Below are positions 47,101 through 56,508 of a stretch of DNA of 64,000 bases, one piece after another; position 1 is the first letter of the stretch; every line of letters begins with the position of its first letter. The stretch comes from Larimichthys crocea (lineage: Eukaryota > Chordata > Actinopteri > Sciaenidae), in assembly GCF_000972845.2 (NCBI RefSeq), contig NC_040022.1, positions 12,821,711-12,885,710 of the forward strand, written 5' to 3'. The position numbers were made by a program, and so were the translations under genes. The notes beneath the pieces were generated by a model, which saw only the letters and a list, made by a program, of their open reading frames with translations, searched no databases and was not told where the DNA came from.

Positions 47101-49408
47101 TTATATACAGACTCAACAATTCCCACCATGAGCAAGCACTTAGTGACAAAGAGGCAGAAACATCGAGCAGAACCCGGATCATTGATGGACAGACATCTGT
47201 TGTGACTGTTTGAGTTTAGAAAGAGACACACACATCTTATTGACTACCACTTGTGCTGTCATTTCATCAGAGCAGTTCCTTGTTTAATGAAATGCATAAG
47301 GTCAATAGCCGTACAAATGTTTATACAGTACATGATGCTCTTTTTCTACATACACCCTGGTTATACACACACTCTTTGTACTTTAAGATAACAATCTAGG
47401 CTAACTAGCTATAAATTAGAAAGTGTCAGCGGTCAGCAGCACACTCAGTAAGGGTTAGCTGATTTAGCTAGTGTTAGCTGTCTCTCTTTCATGGGTCCAT
47501 TTGTGGTGGAACATTCAACACCGTGTACGTAACTCTGTGATCCAAAGCATGACACGTAGTAACTGACGTACGTAGGCATGTCGAGTAAGGAGAGCTCAAA
47601 TCACAGATGGAACTCCACATCAGTCATCTAGTGCCTGTGTGGCAGCTGCTTTACAGTATCAACACTGTCAGTTACCAAACATCCACACACCCTTCATGTA
47701 AGAAGCACTGTTATTAAGTCAAACTTCTATTTCTTTTAATCACAGAATAAGATATACATACTATATATACCCTACATTTCTAAGCAAACTTTATACACAC
47801 CATATGTTTTCTTTTTCAGAACATAAAGAGGCTGAGAATCACTTCTCCATACTAATGGCACAAAGGATGTTTCATGAGAGTGGGCAAGATGGGCGCTCAG
47901 GTGAGGCACAGCAGTAAACTTTGTTGTAACTGACTGTAAAAAGATGTTCAGTGCAGTGTGGTGTGATTCCCTGGCTGAGGAGACAGAGGTCATGTAGACT
48001 ACAGCCCTTTGTGGCTCAACACTGCAGGAACACAGGCAAAATGTTTTACCATGGTTATTCTAAAAAGATGAAAAATAAGTTCATAAACAGGAGTTTAAGT
48101 CTCAGAATATCAGAGTATAATCCGTTATTTACACAAGTCTCTCTGTTCTCCTCTTGCAAATGATGACCCCTTTATTTAATGATGCTGTGCCTTCAGGCTA
48201 CGACTTAACAATGGTGCTGAGGTGAACGGCCTGTGAACAATGTTATATTTAGCCCACTTTGTTTTTTTCTCTTCGTTAATTTTTGATGCCCGCTGGAAGG
48301 CTGTGTGGAGCTAAAAGCTGCTGCGTTCTACCCATTGTGCCTCACATTCGTTACACAAAGCTCTGATTCTGGCACTAACTTGTGTACCTATCACCTTTGA
48401 ATTACACCCAGGCCTATGATACATTTAAGGACAGTTTAATTAGATAAAAATGATGACTGAAGCGGCAAAGACTTTTGATATTCATCATAGTTTAACCTTG
48501 AGAGTTGTCTTCCCTCCACCGTCTGTTCTGTCTCTTGTGTTACAGTCCTAGGAACGGTGGCGGTGCAGGTTGAGAGAGACCCCAAGACAGGTGCTACCGT
48601 CGTCAGGTCAGTGGCCCCTGTGTCCGCACCGGCTGGTGCTCCGATGGCTACCACTGTCTTCGACGATGGTAGGAAGAGTATCCACGCTGTTGGCGGGGTG
48701 GGAGGTCAACCCTCAACCGAAGAGCTCGGACAGATCTTGAGCGTTATCGATGGGGTCGGGATGAAAGTGCTGCTGGATGAGGTCACTATCTCACCAAACA
48801 GAGCAGAGACAAAGATAGAGAATGCAGATGCCAATAGAGCCCCAGAGGGAAAAGTCCTGTCTTTTTCTACCCATCATGCCATGTCAGAGGAGGACAGCAC
48901 ACAGTTAGACATCTCTAGAAGCTACGACATGAAAGCTGAGCTCGGCATAGAGGACTGTGCTGCAAGTATGGGAAACAAGGATGATAAACAAGAGGACAGA
49001 AGCACCTTGGTGCTTAGAGACGTTGCAGGAGAAGTAGTTAACGTGGAGGATCCAAACTTGGAGGACGGCCCGGTCACTCTTGTGTTCCTTGGATACGCTG
49101 ATTCTACAGACGACCAAGGTCAGGACCAAGAGGACCAAGGCATGCTCACTGTGGAACGAGTGATTATAACAGACGACGGAGAAGAACTCGTCATCGGACC
49201 TGAAACGTCTGCTTCACCTCAGGCAGAGAAAGAGTCCCAAGACCAAGAAGTGTTTCAGGACGTTCCCCTGGAAGGAGACGGAGCAGCAGGAGTTAAAGCC
49301 CAGCCAGAGGAAGGTGATAAGGGGCTGCATAACTCCTCTTTACCCACAATAGGAGAGGGTGGAGGCACAGCCAAGCGTAAGACCTGTAAGTGTTGCTCTG
49401 TCATGTAA
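40127..49408 (+). CDS. palm3: Paralemmin-family protein, probably paralemmin-3 (7 coding exons)
   Basis: Paralemmins are lipid-anchored coiled-coil proteins of the inner plasma membrane that shape filopodia and membrane protrusions. Joining 40127-40171, 41335-41415, 43729-43853, 44337-44484, 45393-45417, 47820-47900 and 48546-49408 gives 1368 nt, an uninterrupted frame of 455 residues; every junction is GT-AG and the phases agree. Seen: an N-terminal coiled coil opening MDEAETYQQRLQAIA (the QRLQAIA core is shared with paralemmin-1), the LREQWL segment (LRERWL in relatives) near residues 46-51, a proline run, an acidic stretch at about 84-133, a conserved block VLGTVAVQVERDPKTGATVV from about residue 170, and the terminal CKCCSVM. 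C452 is the CaaX prenylation cysteine; C449 and C451 are expected palmitoylation sites. The block differs from the EITVEKDKVTGET-type block of paralemmin-1, and the downstream neighbour looks like misp3, so palm3 is preferred over palm1. The 5' UTR exon and promoter were not found. Confidence 0.88.
41335..41415 (+). CDS. palm3: palm3 coding exon 2 (coiled coil)
   Basis: 81 nt, phase 0 at both ends, between acceptor cttctgtcaccag and donor gtgatt. It encodes residues 16-42, starting ERRRQQEEEKKLRRETEEEW, a highly charged heptad-like coiled coil that corresponds to the EKRKRQAEIENKRR region of paralemmin-1. The exon is symmetric, so skipping it would keep the frame. Confidence 0.85.
41500..41665 (+). 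repeat. Dispersed 'ttagcttagc' repeat in palm3 intron 2
   Basis: gcagctggttagcttagctg, cataaagactggaaatagag and gggaaacagctagcctggct. Degenerate relatives at about 440-510, 7200-7425 and 50040-50460. Confidence 0.65.
42621..43070 (-). CDS. Unrecognised two-exon open frame antisense in palm3 intron 2 (candidate gene)
   Basis: On the minus strand ATG at 43070-43068 (context CTGAGGATGA, A at -3) opens 44 codons, MSKASRLQLSESDSEKVAQP then a leucine/lysine-rich stretch ILLLEVKRKLSRCLAMTRAG, ending exactly at a consensus donor GTAAGT (42938-42933). An excellent acceptor (tctctctgcag) precedes 42677. The second exon (42677-42621) continues in frame as IWVMYLFMGPALGGLDQA and stops at TAA. Product 62 residues, or longer with another second exon: an internal gtgggt could serve as a donor. 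Upstream on the minus strand is GCCATCTTGG, resembling a YY1 site as in many first exons. I do not recognise the protein, and no poly(A) signal was seen just downstream. The good splice sites on both sides of one frame are the only support. Confidence 0.3.
43256..43535 (+). repeat. Unnamed dispersed repeat, copy 3 of 4 (palm3 intron 2)
   Basis: Begins actgcagttcctcttgtcgt; lacks part of the ccccatgttcaaatgtccaa segment and the gcttaaagt piece. Confidence 0.85.
43729..43853 (+). CDS. palm3: palm3 coding exon 3 (LREQWL and proline run)
   Basis: 125 nt after acceptor cattctcgtacag; donor gtgagc starts at 43854. It encodes RRNLREQWLSETPPPPPPVL and continues with a serine/proline-rich and then acidic stretch, ending two bases into a codon. 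LREQWL corresponds to the paralemmin hallmark LRERWL directly after the coiled coil. The six-proline run could be a binding site for SH3 or EVH1 domains; that is inference. Confidence 0.85.
44147..44180. repeat. (AC)n microsatellite in palm3 intron 3
   Basis: About 17 AC units, 156 bases before the acceptor of exon 4. A TG-rich stretch (44286-44322) precedes the same acceptor. Confidence 0.95.
44337..44484 (+). CDS. palm3: palm3 coding exon 4 (acidic stretch)
   Basis: 148 nt entered at phase 2 and left at phase 0 (donor gtgaga at 44485). It encodes QKTPEDEEEQQEKEEQEEAA and continues with more acidic and lysine-rich residues to SCYQ. The acceptor, gaaaccaaaag, is weak: the tract in front of it is TG-rich rather than CT-rich. 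The exon start was chosen because only this phase joins exon 3 to exon 5 and the conserved last exon without a stop. The alternative frame is very arginine-rich and hits a stop in exon 6. Confidence 0.65.
45393..45417 (+). CDS. palm3: palm3 microexon 5 (25 nt)
   Basis: A 25-nt microexon after acceptor ctctttttctttacccacag-like sequence, with donor gtaaga at 45418. It encodes AGTDGDVQ plus one base. Without it exon 4 would join exon 6 in a frame that reaches TAA within twelve codons, so the microexon is needed for the reconstructed full-length protein. Confidence 0.7.
46095..46441. mobile_element. Tigger/pogo-like MITE in palm3 intron 5
   Basis: Ends CAGTCGTCCCTCGC and reversed CAGTGGTCCCTCG, TA flanks at 46093-46094 and 46442-46443. 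Its interior matches that of 22860-23327 in the opposite orientation (tactgtacagtatgaacg). Confidence 0.78.
47035..47215 (-). mobile_element. Rex/L2-type LINE tail in palm3 intron 5
   Basis: gcactttccatacagagcac, caattcccaccatgagcaag and cgagcagaacccgg, in the minus orientation. The same blocks occur at 60785-61125. Confidence 0.6.
47820..47900 (+). CDS. palm3: palm3 coding exon 6
   Basis: 81 nt, phase 1 at both ends, with a strong acceptor (gttttctttttcag) and donor gtgagg at 47901. It encodes EHKEAENHFSILMAQRMFHE and a short glycine/serine tail. Because it is phase-symmetric it can be skipped without changing the frame; it is therefore a candidate cassette exon. Human PALM also has an alternatively spliced exon before the conserved C-terminal part (established knowledge). 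Confidence 0.75.
48546..49408 (+). CDS. palm3: palm3 last coding exon (conserved block and CaaX tail)
   Basis: Acceptor cttgtgttacag ends at 48545. The exon starts inside a codon (G from exon 6 + TC) and reads VLGTVAVQVERDPKTGATVV, then FDDGRKSIHAVGG, a long acidic region, and KRKTCKCCSVM before TAA at 49406-49408. An in-exon GTG/ATG start is not needed, because the frame continues upstream through the splice junctions. It supplies 287 of the 455 residues and is the strongest evidence for the gene. Confidence 0.93.
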
Positions 49409-50039
49409 GAACATGATTGAAGTGAGAGACTCCCTCATCAGCTTTAATCGTATCATTTGTATTATCGGTGCCTTCCGTTATCCACTATATGCTGCAATGC
49501 TGCCTTAATGACTAATATGAGAGAACACACCGCCATCTGGAAATAACTTTGAATGGTTCTGGCTCTGAGCGCTGAACACTTCACCTTCGCCAAAGAAAGA
49601 GACATTTGTTATGTGGCATGTCTTTTAAAGCAGCTGTGGGCCGACAGCAGCTCTGAGGGACTACTAAAATCCACTTCCTCCCTCTGGTGGACAAAGCCAT
49701 GAACTTCAACAACATGTCCTCATCCCAGGACTCGCTCTGTGCTTCAGCAGCCAAACTCATTTTATGTGTTTAGAATGTTTCACAGCTTTGTGCACACATT
49801 TTAGTACGTGACTCATTGTGTCTACTTTTATGTGAATGTGAAGTGAAATATAGTGACGTGTGTAACATCCTTTGATACTTTTCAAACTGTACTTTCTTAC
49901 CTGTTACTCTTACTACTCAGGGCTGTAGCTACCACTGAGCACACAGAGGATTAGGAGCTTTCAATGTCATGTATTGTACATGTTGAGTTTCTGAAGCTCG
50001 GTTCAGTTCTGTATTTTAGTGTCAAAATCCTTAAACTAA

Positions 50040-50460
50040 TATTCAACATTTTAGACAATATACTTTGTTTTCTTGATGAGCGTTAGATGATTGATAGCAC
50101 TCTCACATTTGTATGAAGCCGCAGCTAGCAGCTGGTTACCATAGCTTAGCTCTCTGAGCCTCCCCTCAGACAAACACCTGAACATAAAACAAGTCTGTCC
50201 TGAGGCCTTCGTTACATTCTGTCTCTGGGGAAGTTGAAAAAACAGAGAATGCTTCATCTCTCTCTAACCAATCACATAGCTTTAGTCTATTCTAACCCCT
50301 CTTTAACACTGTGATATGTACTTTATGATTTAAACAAACAACATATGATGTGTTAATCAGTGAACTTTAGAGGTGCTAGTAGGTGAACTTTGTTACTTTT
50401 GTACAGGGCCAGGCTAGCTGTCTCCCCCTATTTCCAGTGTTTGTGCTAAGGTGCCGTTAC
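50040..50460. repeat. Dispersed 'ttagcttagc' repeat pieces in the palm3 3' UTR
   Basis: A plus-oriented piece gcagctagcagctggttacc is followed by a minus-oriented piece ctttagaggtgctagtaggt and gccaggctagctgtctcccc, i.e. two half copies head to head. Confidence 0.5.
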
Positions 50461-50932
50461 ACCAGCATCATATTTAGTGTACAGACGTGAGTGATATGGA
50501 TCCTCTCGTCTACCTCTTTCCCAAAATGTCAGACTATACTTTGTGAGCTATTTTAGACTTGAAACACAGATGAAAGTTTTATAATCCTGGAGGTGCTATT
50601 GTCTTAATAGTATAGGGAGGTATAATTAAATTTGGTTTCTCTTTATTTAATATTTTTATGTAATTTATCAGTTAAACTTAACATTTTATGGACTACTCAA
50701 ATGTTTGGAGCAGTTACACTGGGGGTTATCCACATTTTAAAATCTTGCTACAGCACAACTATCAGCTATTATTCTTTGTATCACTGCAGTTTGCTTCATT
50801 GTGGATGTTAACTGGAATATATGACCATAAAAAACAATCAGTACATTCACTGTGTACATTGTGTCTTATTTCTTTAATATCCCACATCAGAGTCAAACAC
50901 AGAAAACACTGTTCTACATCTCTGCGTTACAC

Positions 50933-50938
50933 AATAAA
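50933..50938 (+). promoter_or_regulatory. Candidate poly(A) signal of palm3
   Basis: AATAAA in acaataaaatac, the first canonical hexamer I see downstream of the palm3 stop codon in the same orientation. Confidence 0.4.
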
Positions 50939-50939
50939 A

Positions 50940-52524
50940 TACATACATAGATACACATGAATCACTAGAGAGCTGCTGTTGGTCATGTGAGCTGCATACT
51001 GCTCGTCAAAAAGGGAGGATGGATTTTGCTCACATGACACAGAGGACAGGAACTTTACAGGTGCTAAGTAGATCAGCTCCATCGTTCATATTTCCATTGA
51101 GGTCGGAACACATCACGCACTGAAGATGACTGCAGCACTACAGTCAGGTGGGTCTCTTCCTTTAAAATTTCTACACCATGTGTCTATCTTTGTACTTTTT
51201 CAATTACTGTTTTATCTTCCTGACTGAGGGTCAGGTCATGTAAGATAAAACCCTCAGTACAGTTATAGAGCATGTCATCATCAAAACTTTATGTTCACCT
51301 GAAATGTTAGTGAGAGTGATACAATTTGTATGTTTACTACGAGCACGACATCCATCTGTGTCCAGAGATCGGATAATAGAATGATGAAACTGCATGTGTG
51401 ATGTCAGGAAAGTATTTACAGTCATCTATGAGAAGCGTCTTTATAACAGAGAAAATGTCTCTTGAAAGGAGGATGGAACAAACAGGTTAAGCTTATTAAG
51501 GCACATTAATGTGTCCTGTTGCACGAGCTTTACATACAGTATGCTGCTACTGTTGCTAATCCTCAAATGCAGTGTGGTCATTAACATTAAGCCCCTGAAT
51601 GCAGTTGTAAATATAGACTCAGATTTAAACCTGCAGCTCAGGGACCCAGAGAACTCTGGAGCAATGTTTATATAAAGGACAACATATCCATGTTTTCTCT
51701 ATGATGCATTCACATGTCAAGTGAAAGAGAAATAGTTACTACAGGATCACAGGGTACTGACAGTTCAAGTCACTGTGGCAAGATGAAAAAGCAGAATTCT
51801 CAACAATAAAAACTGGTGAGACGACGATCGTCTCTGTGGCTGGCCAGGCTGGCAGATACTGCACATAGTGTGCGTGCCTAAAGAGACACTAAAGCCGATT
51901 ACTCTTTCCCTTTGTCAGCACAATTGGCAGTGCGAGGTCACAGTGGGGGAGAAAAGTCACCAAAACAACAGACACGCTTGAAAGAAAAAGTGATGCAGCT
52001 CCTAATTATTTTTGCTGTTGTACACTCTATGCTATTGTTCTGAAAACTCACAACACATCTCAGTGATCAATCTTGATAATTAAACATGAAAGCCACGAGA
52101 ACAATCACACACTTATATATCCATATGAAGAGAGCTGGAGCAAAGCTGGATTACCTACGGGGCAAAGCAGGTGACTACCCTGGGTTTGCAGAATCCCAGG
52201 GGACCGGACTCTCTGTGTCGACTGATTTGTGCTATGCATTGCTCTCTAGCACTACTTGTGGTCAGATATTCGTAAATTAAACCTGGGGCGAGGGAGCATT
52301 AAGGAACAGAAAAGCAGCACACACTGCTTGGAGAGTGGGATGAAGGGGGGGGGGGGGGTGGCAAAGACGTCACGGCACAAATGTATGATGAAGATACTTT
52401 GCTCATTGTATCACATCCTCGTTCTGTCTAGCTAAAGTTCTGTATGTGTCAGTGACACTTTCTCATGTTTCTCTTAAAGGGGAATAGAGAGGAACACCCT
52501 TAAGTGCTTCAAAGGCTTGTAACC
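50940..52524. other. palm3-misp3 intergenic region and misp3 5' flank
   Basis: About 1.6 kb. It holds the poly(G) run (52345-52358) and a candidate acceptor (52471-52477, cttaaag) that would start the misp3 exon. No promoter motif could be assigned. Confidence 0.45.
52345..52358 (+). repeat. Poly(G) run upstream of misp3
   Basis: Fourteen G in a row about 170 bases before the misp3 start codon, either in the upstream intron or flank. Confidence 0.95.
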
Positions 52525-54505
52525 ATGGAAACAAGACGTCCTAGACCCAGCCCTCAAGACCTCAAGGATGATGGGGGTCTATGGATGAAGACAGACTCCA
52601 ACCACACAGACAGCCCATCGGCAGTCGCCCCGCCTGCCCCTTCCTTGATTACTAGGTACTACAGTATGATGGATGACGAGGTTGCAGGCGATGTTTTCCC
52701 ACCACCTCCATCCTACATGGCTCCTCTGCTGCCAGTAGAGTGCAGCGCAGATGAAATGGTGAATAATCCCAGTGTGACCCTTACAAATGTGCCAGCTGAC
52801 GCCACAGACGCTAAAACTAATCCAACTAATCAGTTAATGGCAGCACACAACAAGGTGGATGAAGTGAAAACAAGTACAGCTAAGACTTCTGAGGAGTTTA
52901 TGGACACTGTAGCTCTGTCCAAAGACGAGGACTCCACTCTACCAAAAGATCAAGACCAAACATCAATGGAGGGAAGAGGTGGTAATCTGGATAACACAAC
53001 GGAAGATCGAGAATCACAAGCAGAACCTGAGGTCATCTTGAGTAGAAGACAGAAAAACTGGAGAGAAACTGATGTAGAGAAAGACAGAACACATTCTGAG
53101 GACATTTGTGGTCTTGCTGAGTCCTGTGGGCCATCAGCGCCCTGCAAATGCATCCAAAACAAACCACATGTACCAGAGGTCCCAACAGAGGCGCCCAATG
53201 ATGATGATGAAGAGCAGGCTGATCCCAGAACGTCTGAAGAGACAGAGACAGAGGGAGAGCAGGGAGATGGACGCAGAATAACTACTGATATCCAACAAGG
53301 AGAGCAACTGCTTCAACGGCTGCAGAATGTGCAACTACGACAGGATGAATGTACAGAGAGCCCTCATGCCTCCCAGCAGGTCAACCAAGAGGTGAGAGGT
53401 AGAACAACGGGTGCACTTGGGACTGAAGTAGATCATTTTAAAGCAAGTGAAGTGAATCTGACAGTTGGAGATGAGAAGGAAGAGACTGTTAGAGATGAGG
53501 GAGGAAAGACAATGTCTCCGTCAATAATGCCTGCAGAGCCAGAGCCCATCACAGATCAAAGTGACAGCAGGGTATCTCCAATCAACTCTTCCAACCAAAT
53601 TCCTTTTCCATCTATCCGCCGATTCTCAGACACTGAGACTTCCATTGAGAGACAGATCAATGAGGCAGCCCAGGAGCAGAACTTGCAGAGAGTGGGTGGT
53701 CTCTTCAACCTTGCTGATAATCCAGATGTGCTAGAGATCCCCTTTAAGACCAATATCTTGCTTGAGACACTTATCACCTCGGTCGGTCCAGGCCAGTACA
53801 GTGACTGGCAGTTCTCCGAGCAGAAGATGCAGAAGGAGATAAGTCAGGAGATTCAGAGAGAACTTGTGCTGGTTAACCAGGGGAAGATCCCAGGGGGGTA
53901 CAGCAAAGGGGAAGTCCGCCAAATAAAGGAGACAAAACTGCTGTTTGAGGCATTCCAGCAGGATAACACGGAGGGTCCTACAAGGTACCGGAAATCCCCA
54001 ACCTCACAGATGAAAGGGCACATTTACCCATCTGTGCTAGAGCGCACACAAAGTCTAGAGATGTTTTCACTCAAAAGTCGCCCCGTTTACAGAGTGAATT
54101 CCCTCAGGGTGTACAAAACCTCTGAGATCGAGAAAAGCCCTGAAGACTTAAGATCACAGACCCCAACTGGTGGTTCTGGTGGTGGAGACAAAACACATTT
54201 ACTCTCCTGCCCGAAACAAGACAAACGGGCGCGCCTGTTCAGAAGCATGGACTCCATAAGTAATGATACGTCAAGTGTTGAGAAAAGAGAAGGAAACATG
54301 GCACACGAATCTCCCATCCTCAAACAAAACCCATTCTACAAGCTACGACCGGCCCTGGCTCTAAAGCCAGAAGTAGAGAAGGACATCCGGGAGGCCAAAG
54401 CAAGAGAAGAGGAGCTGCGTAGACAGAGATGCACTCTGTACGGAGAGAACAGGCAGAATAGTGAAGATGGAGAAAAGTCCCGATTCAAACCAACAGTCGT
54501 ACCAG
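52525..54505 (+). CDS. misp3: misp3 large coding exon
   Basis: 660 codons plus one base, ending CCAG before donor gttagt at 54506. It begins after a candidate acceptor ctcttaaag near 52477, so 5' UTR probably fills 52478-52524. It carries the acidic disordered N-terminal part and the family repeats ETSIERQ, QKMQKEISQEIQRE and VEKDIREAKAREEELRRQR. Confidence 0.9.
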
Positions 54506-56268
54506 GTTAGTCTGCATGACTAACATGATGTAACTAAATACTGTTACTCAAGTACTGTACTTGAGTACAATTCTGAACAACCTGTACTTAAAGTTTTTTA
54601 ATCTGATACTGCTTTATATTTCTACTACATTTCAGAGGAAAATATACTTTTTACTCCCACTACATTTATGATACTTTTGTATCCAAAGTAAATGTACTTT
54701 TGTTCTTTTTGTTGCCTCTGTGCCGTTCCTTTTTTATTTCCATCAGGTGTCTAAGACACATCATATACAAGAGAGTCTAAAAAAAGTCATTTAGATCTTT
54801 ATTCATTGCACATCCCAGCCTTGTGACACTCAGTCTGAGCACTTTAATGAATGCCTCTCTACATTAGCATCACATAGTGTTATCTAAGGAGTCTTATCAA
54901 CAACTTAGTGTCAACCCTGTCACAGACGGTTAAGGGCACATCACTCTAGCAGCATCCTGATCTGAGTCAGCGGATGCCAGTGGGGCTGAGTGACAACATG
55001 AAGGATACTATCTGCACTCCAGCCTGAGCCCCGGGGGCAGTTCTGGTTCGGTTATGGCATTGTGTGAATATAAGCGACTTCAGACTGTTCATATGTCTTG
55101 TTGAGAGTATGTACAGTTTGTGTGCATTTTGGTAGATTTGCTGTCATTGCTTGTATGCACAGCAGGAGAGGTATGAACCAAAACAGTGCAGCCAGCCAGG
55201 AGTGTGTCATTATGTAGCACCATGTTAGTATTTTCAGCTACAGTGGATGGATAATGATGTGTGGGGTGATTCAAGGTGACGATGATGAAGCTACATGTGA
55301 CAGCAGTATAATATGTCTGGGGCTGGGCTAAACCGAAGGAAATGACTCATTCTTAAGGTCAAATAAGCCGTGGTGTGTTATCCTAACCAGCCATGACACA
55401 ATAGTGGATGAGAATGTATGACCCACATACACAGTGATATCAGGCGACATTTAGTAACTGCAGGTTCTTGATTTCAGGCAGCAGTGGACAGGGCAGATAT
55501 CAGCTGTGGCTAATTAGCTAATTAAGAATATAACAAATAATTGATGAGTCAGTTGAAAAGGCTGACCGCTGTGTGGTGAATGTTTGGCTGTGGTTGCTGG
55601 AGGGTAAATTTGACCAAACTCAGTAGAGCGTGATAGTCGATAACCTAAGCCTACACTCTGATAAAGTAACTCCCAGGACCAATTTTGGAGAGTTGTCCAC
55701 TGTGGATGTGTTAGTCGTGAACGGTTTTTAAAAATCTGTGTGGGAGCTACTATCAGTAATGTAGTATGACATGCTGCTGGCCTTTAAAGTAGCACTCAGG
55801 TTACTACTGCAGGTAGTAAGCTAATTACCTGGCTACTTTACAGCAGACAAACAAAACAGTCAAGCAAATCTGTCCTTAATGTTTGAACTGCTTTCCAAAA
55901 TTAAATCCATTCTTACCCTGATTCTTCCTTCTTCCTGTTCTTTAGATGACAGACGACTGTCCAGGGGGAAACTTGAACGGGTTTGGCCGCCTCCCTCCAA
56001 TGTAGACCAGACGAAACCTGAGCAGACGCAGGTAATGCATCAGGTCACAGTACTGTAAATAACTTGTTTTCTTCATCGTTCTGTGAGATCTCTGTGACTA
56101 ATTCAGTCGATCATTGCATTGTATTGTTCTGAAATCCCTAAGAAAGCACTGATGATCATGTTGAACTCAAATGTTCCTGTAAGTGTGACTTTCTGGATCA
56201 TGGGGTATTGTCTGGGGGTACAAATGGTTCTAAAATGTCAAAAGCTAACCTCTCACTCTAAACCCCCT

Positions 56269-56312
<44 letters not shown>

Positions 56313-56416
56313 TCCAGGAACCAAAAGTTCACAGAACAGGAAGTCAGAAGGCTCCTCTGTGGCAACGCTGGGAGTCTGGCTTGGTCAACGGGCAGCCAGC
56401 AAAGGAAAACAACTGA
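52525..56416 (+). CDS. misp3: MISP/AKAP2-family protein, probably MISP3-like (3 coding exons)
   Basis: MISP-family proteins bind cortical actin; MISP itself helps position the mitotic spindle. Exons 52525-54505, 55946-56031 and 56318-56416 join in frame to 721 residues plus TGA. The start is METRRPRPSP at 52525 (ACCATGG context); an in-frame TAA at 52501 closes the frame just upstream. Seen: a long low-complexity acidic N-terminal part (1-360, with DDDEEQ and ETETEGEQ patches), a family segment ETSIERQINEAAQEQ near 371 (compare ETPIEREIR in MISP/MISP3), QKMQKEISQEIQRE near 433, a KLLFEAF motif near 472, NPFYKLRP then VEKDIREAKAREEELRRQR at about 602-637, RGKLERVWPPP at 667-677, and PLWQRWESG at 702-709. 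The WPPP and LFEAF-like motifs recall MISP3; the length is nearer MISP or AKAP2. The large first exon is typical of the family. Confidence 0.88.
54533..54720. repeat. Dispersed 'aagtactt' repeat in misp3 intron 1
   Basis: ctgttactcaagtactgtac, ttgagtacaattctgaa and cccactacatttatgatact, related to 11056-12178. Confidence 0.6.
55946..56031 (+). CDS. misp3: misp3 coding exon 2 (WPPP motif)
   Basis: 86 nt after acceptor ttcctgttctttag; donor gtaatg at 56032. It joins as DDRRLSRGKLERVWPPPSN and on to PEQTQ, residues 661-689. The RGKLERVWPPP segment matches what I remember of the MISP3/AKAP2 C-terminal region (WPPR or WPPP). Confidence 0.88.
56268..56314 (+). repeat. (CTTT)n microsatellite forming a splice acceptor tract
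   Basis: About eleven CTTT units in a row run directly into tttccag at 56311-56317, the acceptor of the last misp3 exon, and so serve as its polypyrimidine tract. Confidence 0.95.
56318..56416 (+). CDS. misp3: misp3 last coding exon
   Basis: 32 codons and TGA after acceptor tttccag. It reads EPKVHRTGSQKAPLWQRWES then GLVNGQPAKENN. RWES matches the C-terminal RWESR of human MISP. The polypyrimidine tract of this exon is a (TTTC)n microsatellite. Confidence 0.88.
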   Translation, partial: EPKVHRTGSQKAPLWQRWESGLVNGQPAKENN

Positions 56417-56502
56417 CACTGGACATCTTGACACCTTTAACACTCACACATATAAAACGTATAATCAGCCATGCTAGAGCTACATGCTAGAGCTGCGTAT
56501 AT

Positions 56503-56508
56503 AATAAA
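56503..56508 (+). promoter_or_regulatory. Candidate poly(A) signal of misp3
   Basis: AATAAA in ataataaaagtcc, 87 bases after the misp3 stop, giving a short 3' UTR. A second AATAAA lies near 56608. Confidence 0.6.

Larger units (their letters stand above)
49409..50938 (+). other. palm3: palm3 3' UTR (candidate)
   Basis: About 1.5 kb without coding signal follows the palm3 stop and ends at the first clear AATAAA (50933-50938). It contains a copy of a dispersed fish repeat (about 50040-50460, minus orientation). The true cleavage site is not known from sequence alone. Confidence 0.45.

Noticed and set aside
51131..51149. Possible small first coding exon of misp3 (ATGACTGCAGC to donor gtgggt)
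   Set aside because: Splicing to the acceptor at 52477 runs into a stop in each tested phase; at most a 5' UTR exon with a short upstream frame.
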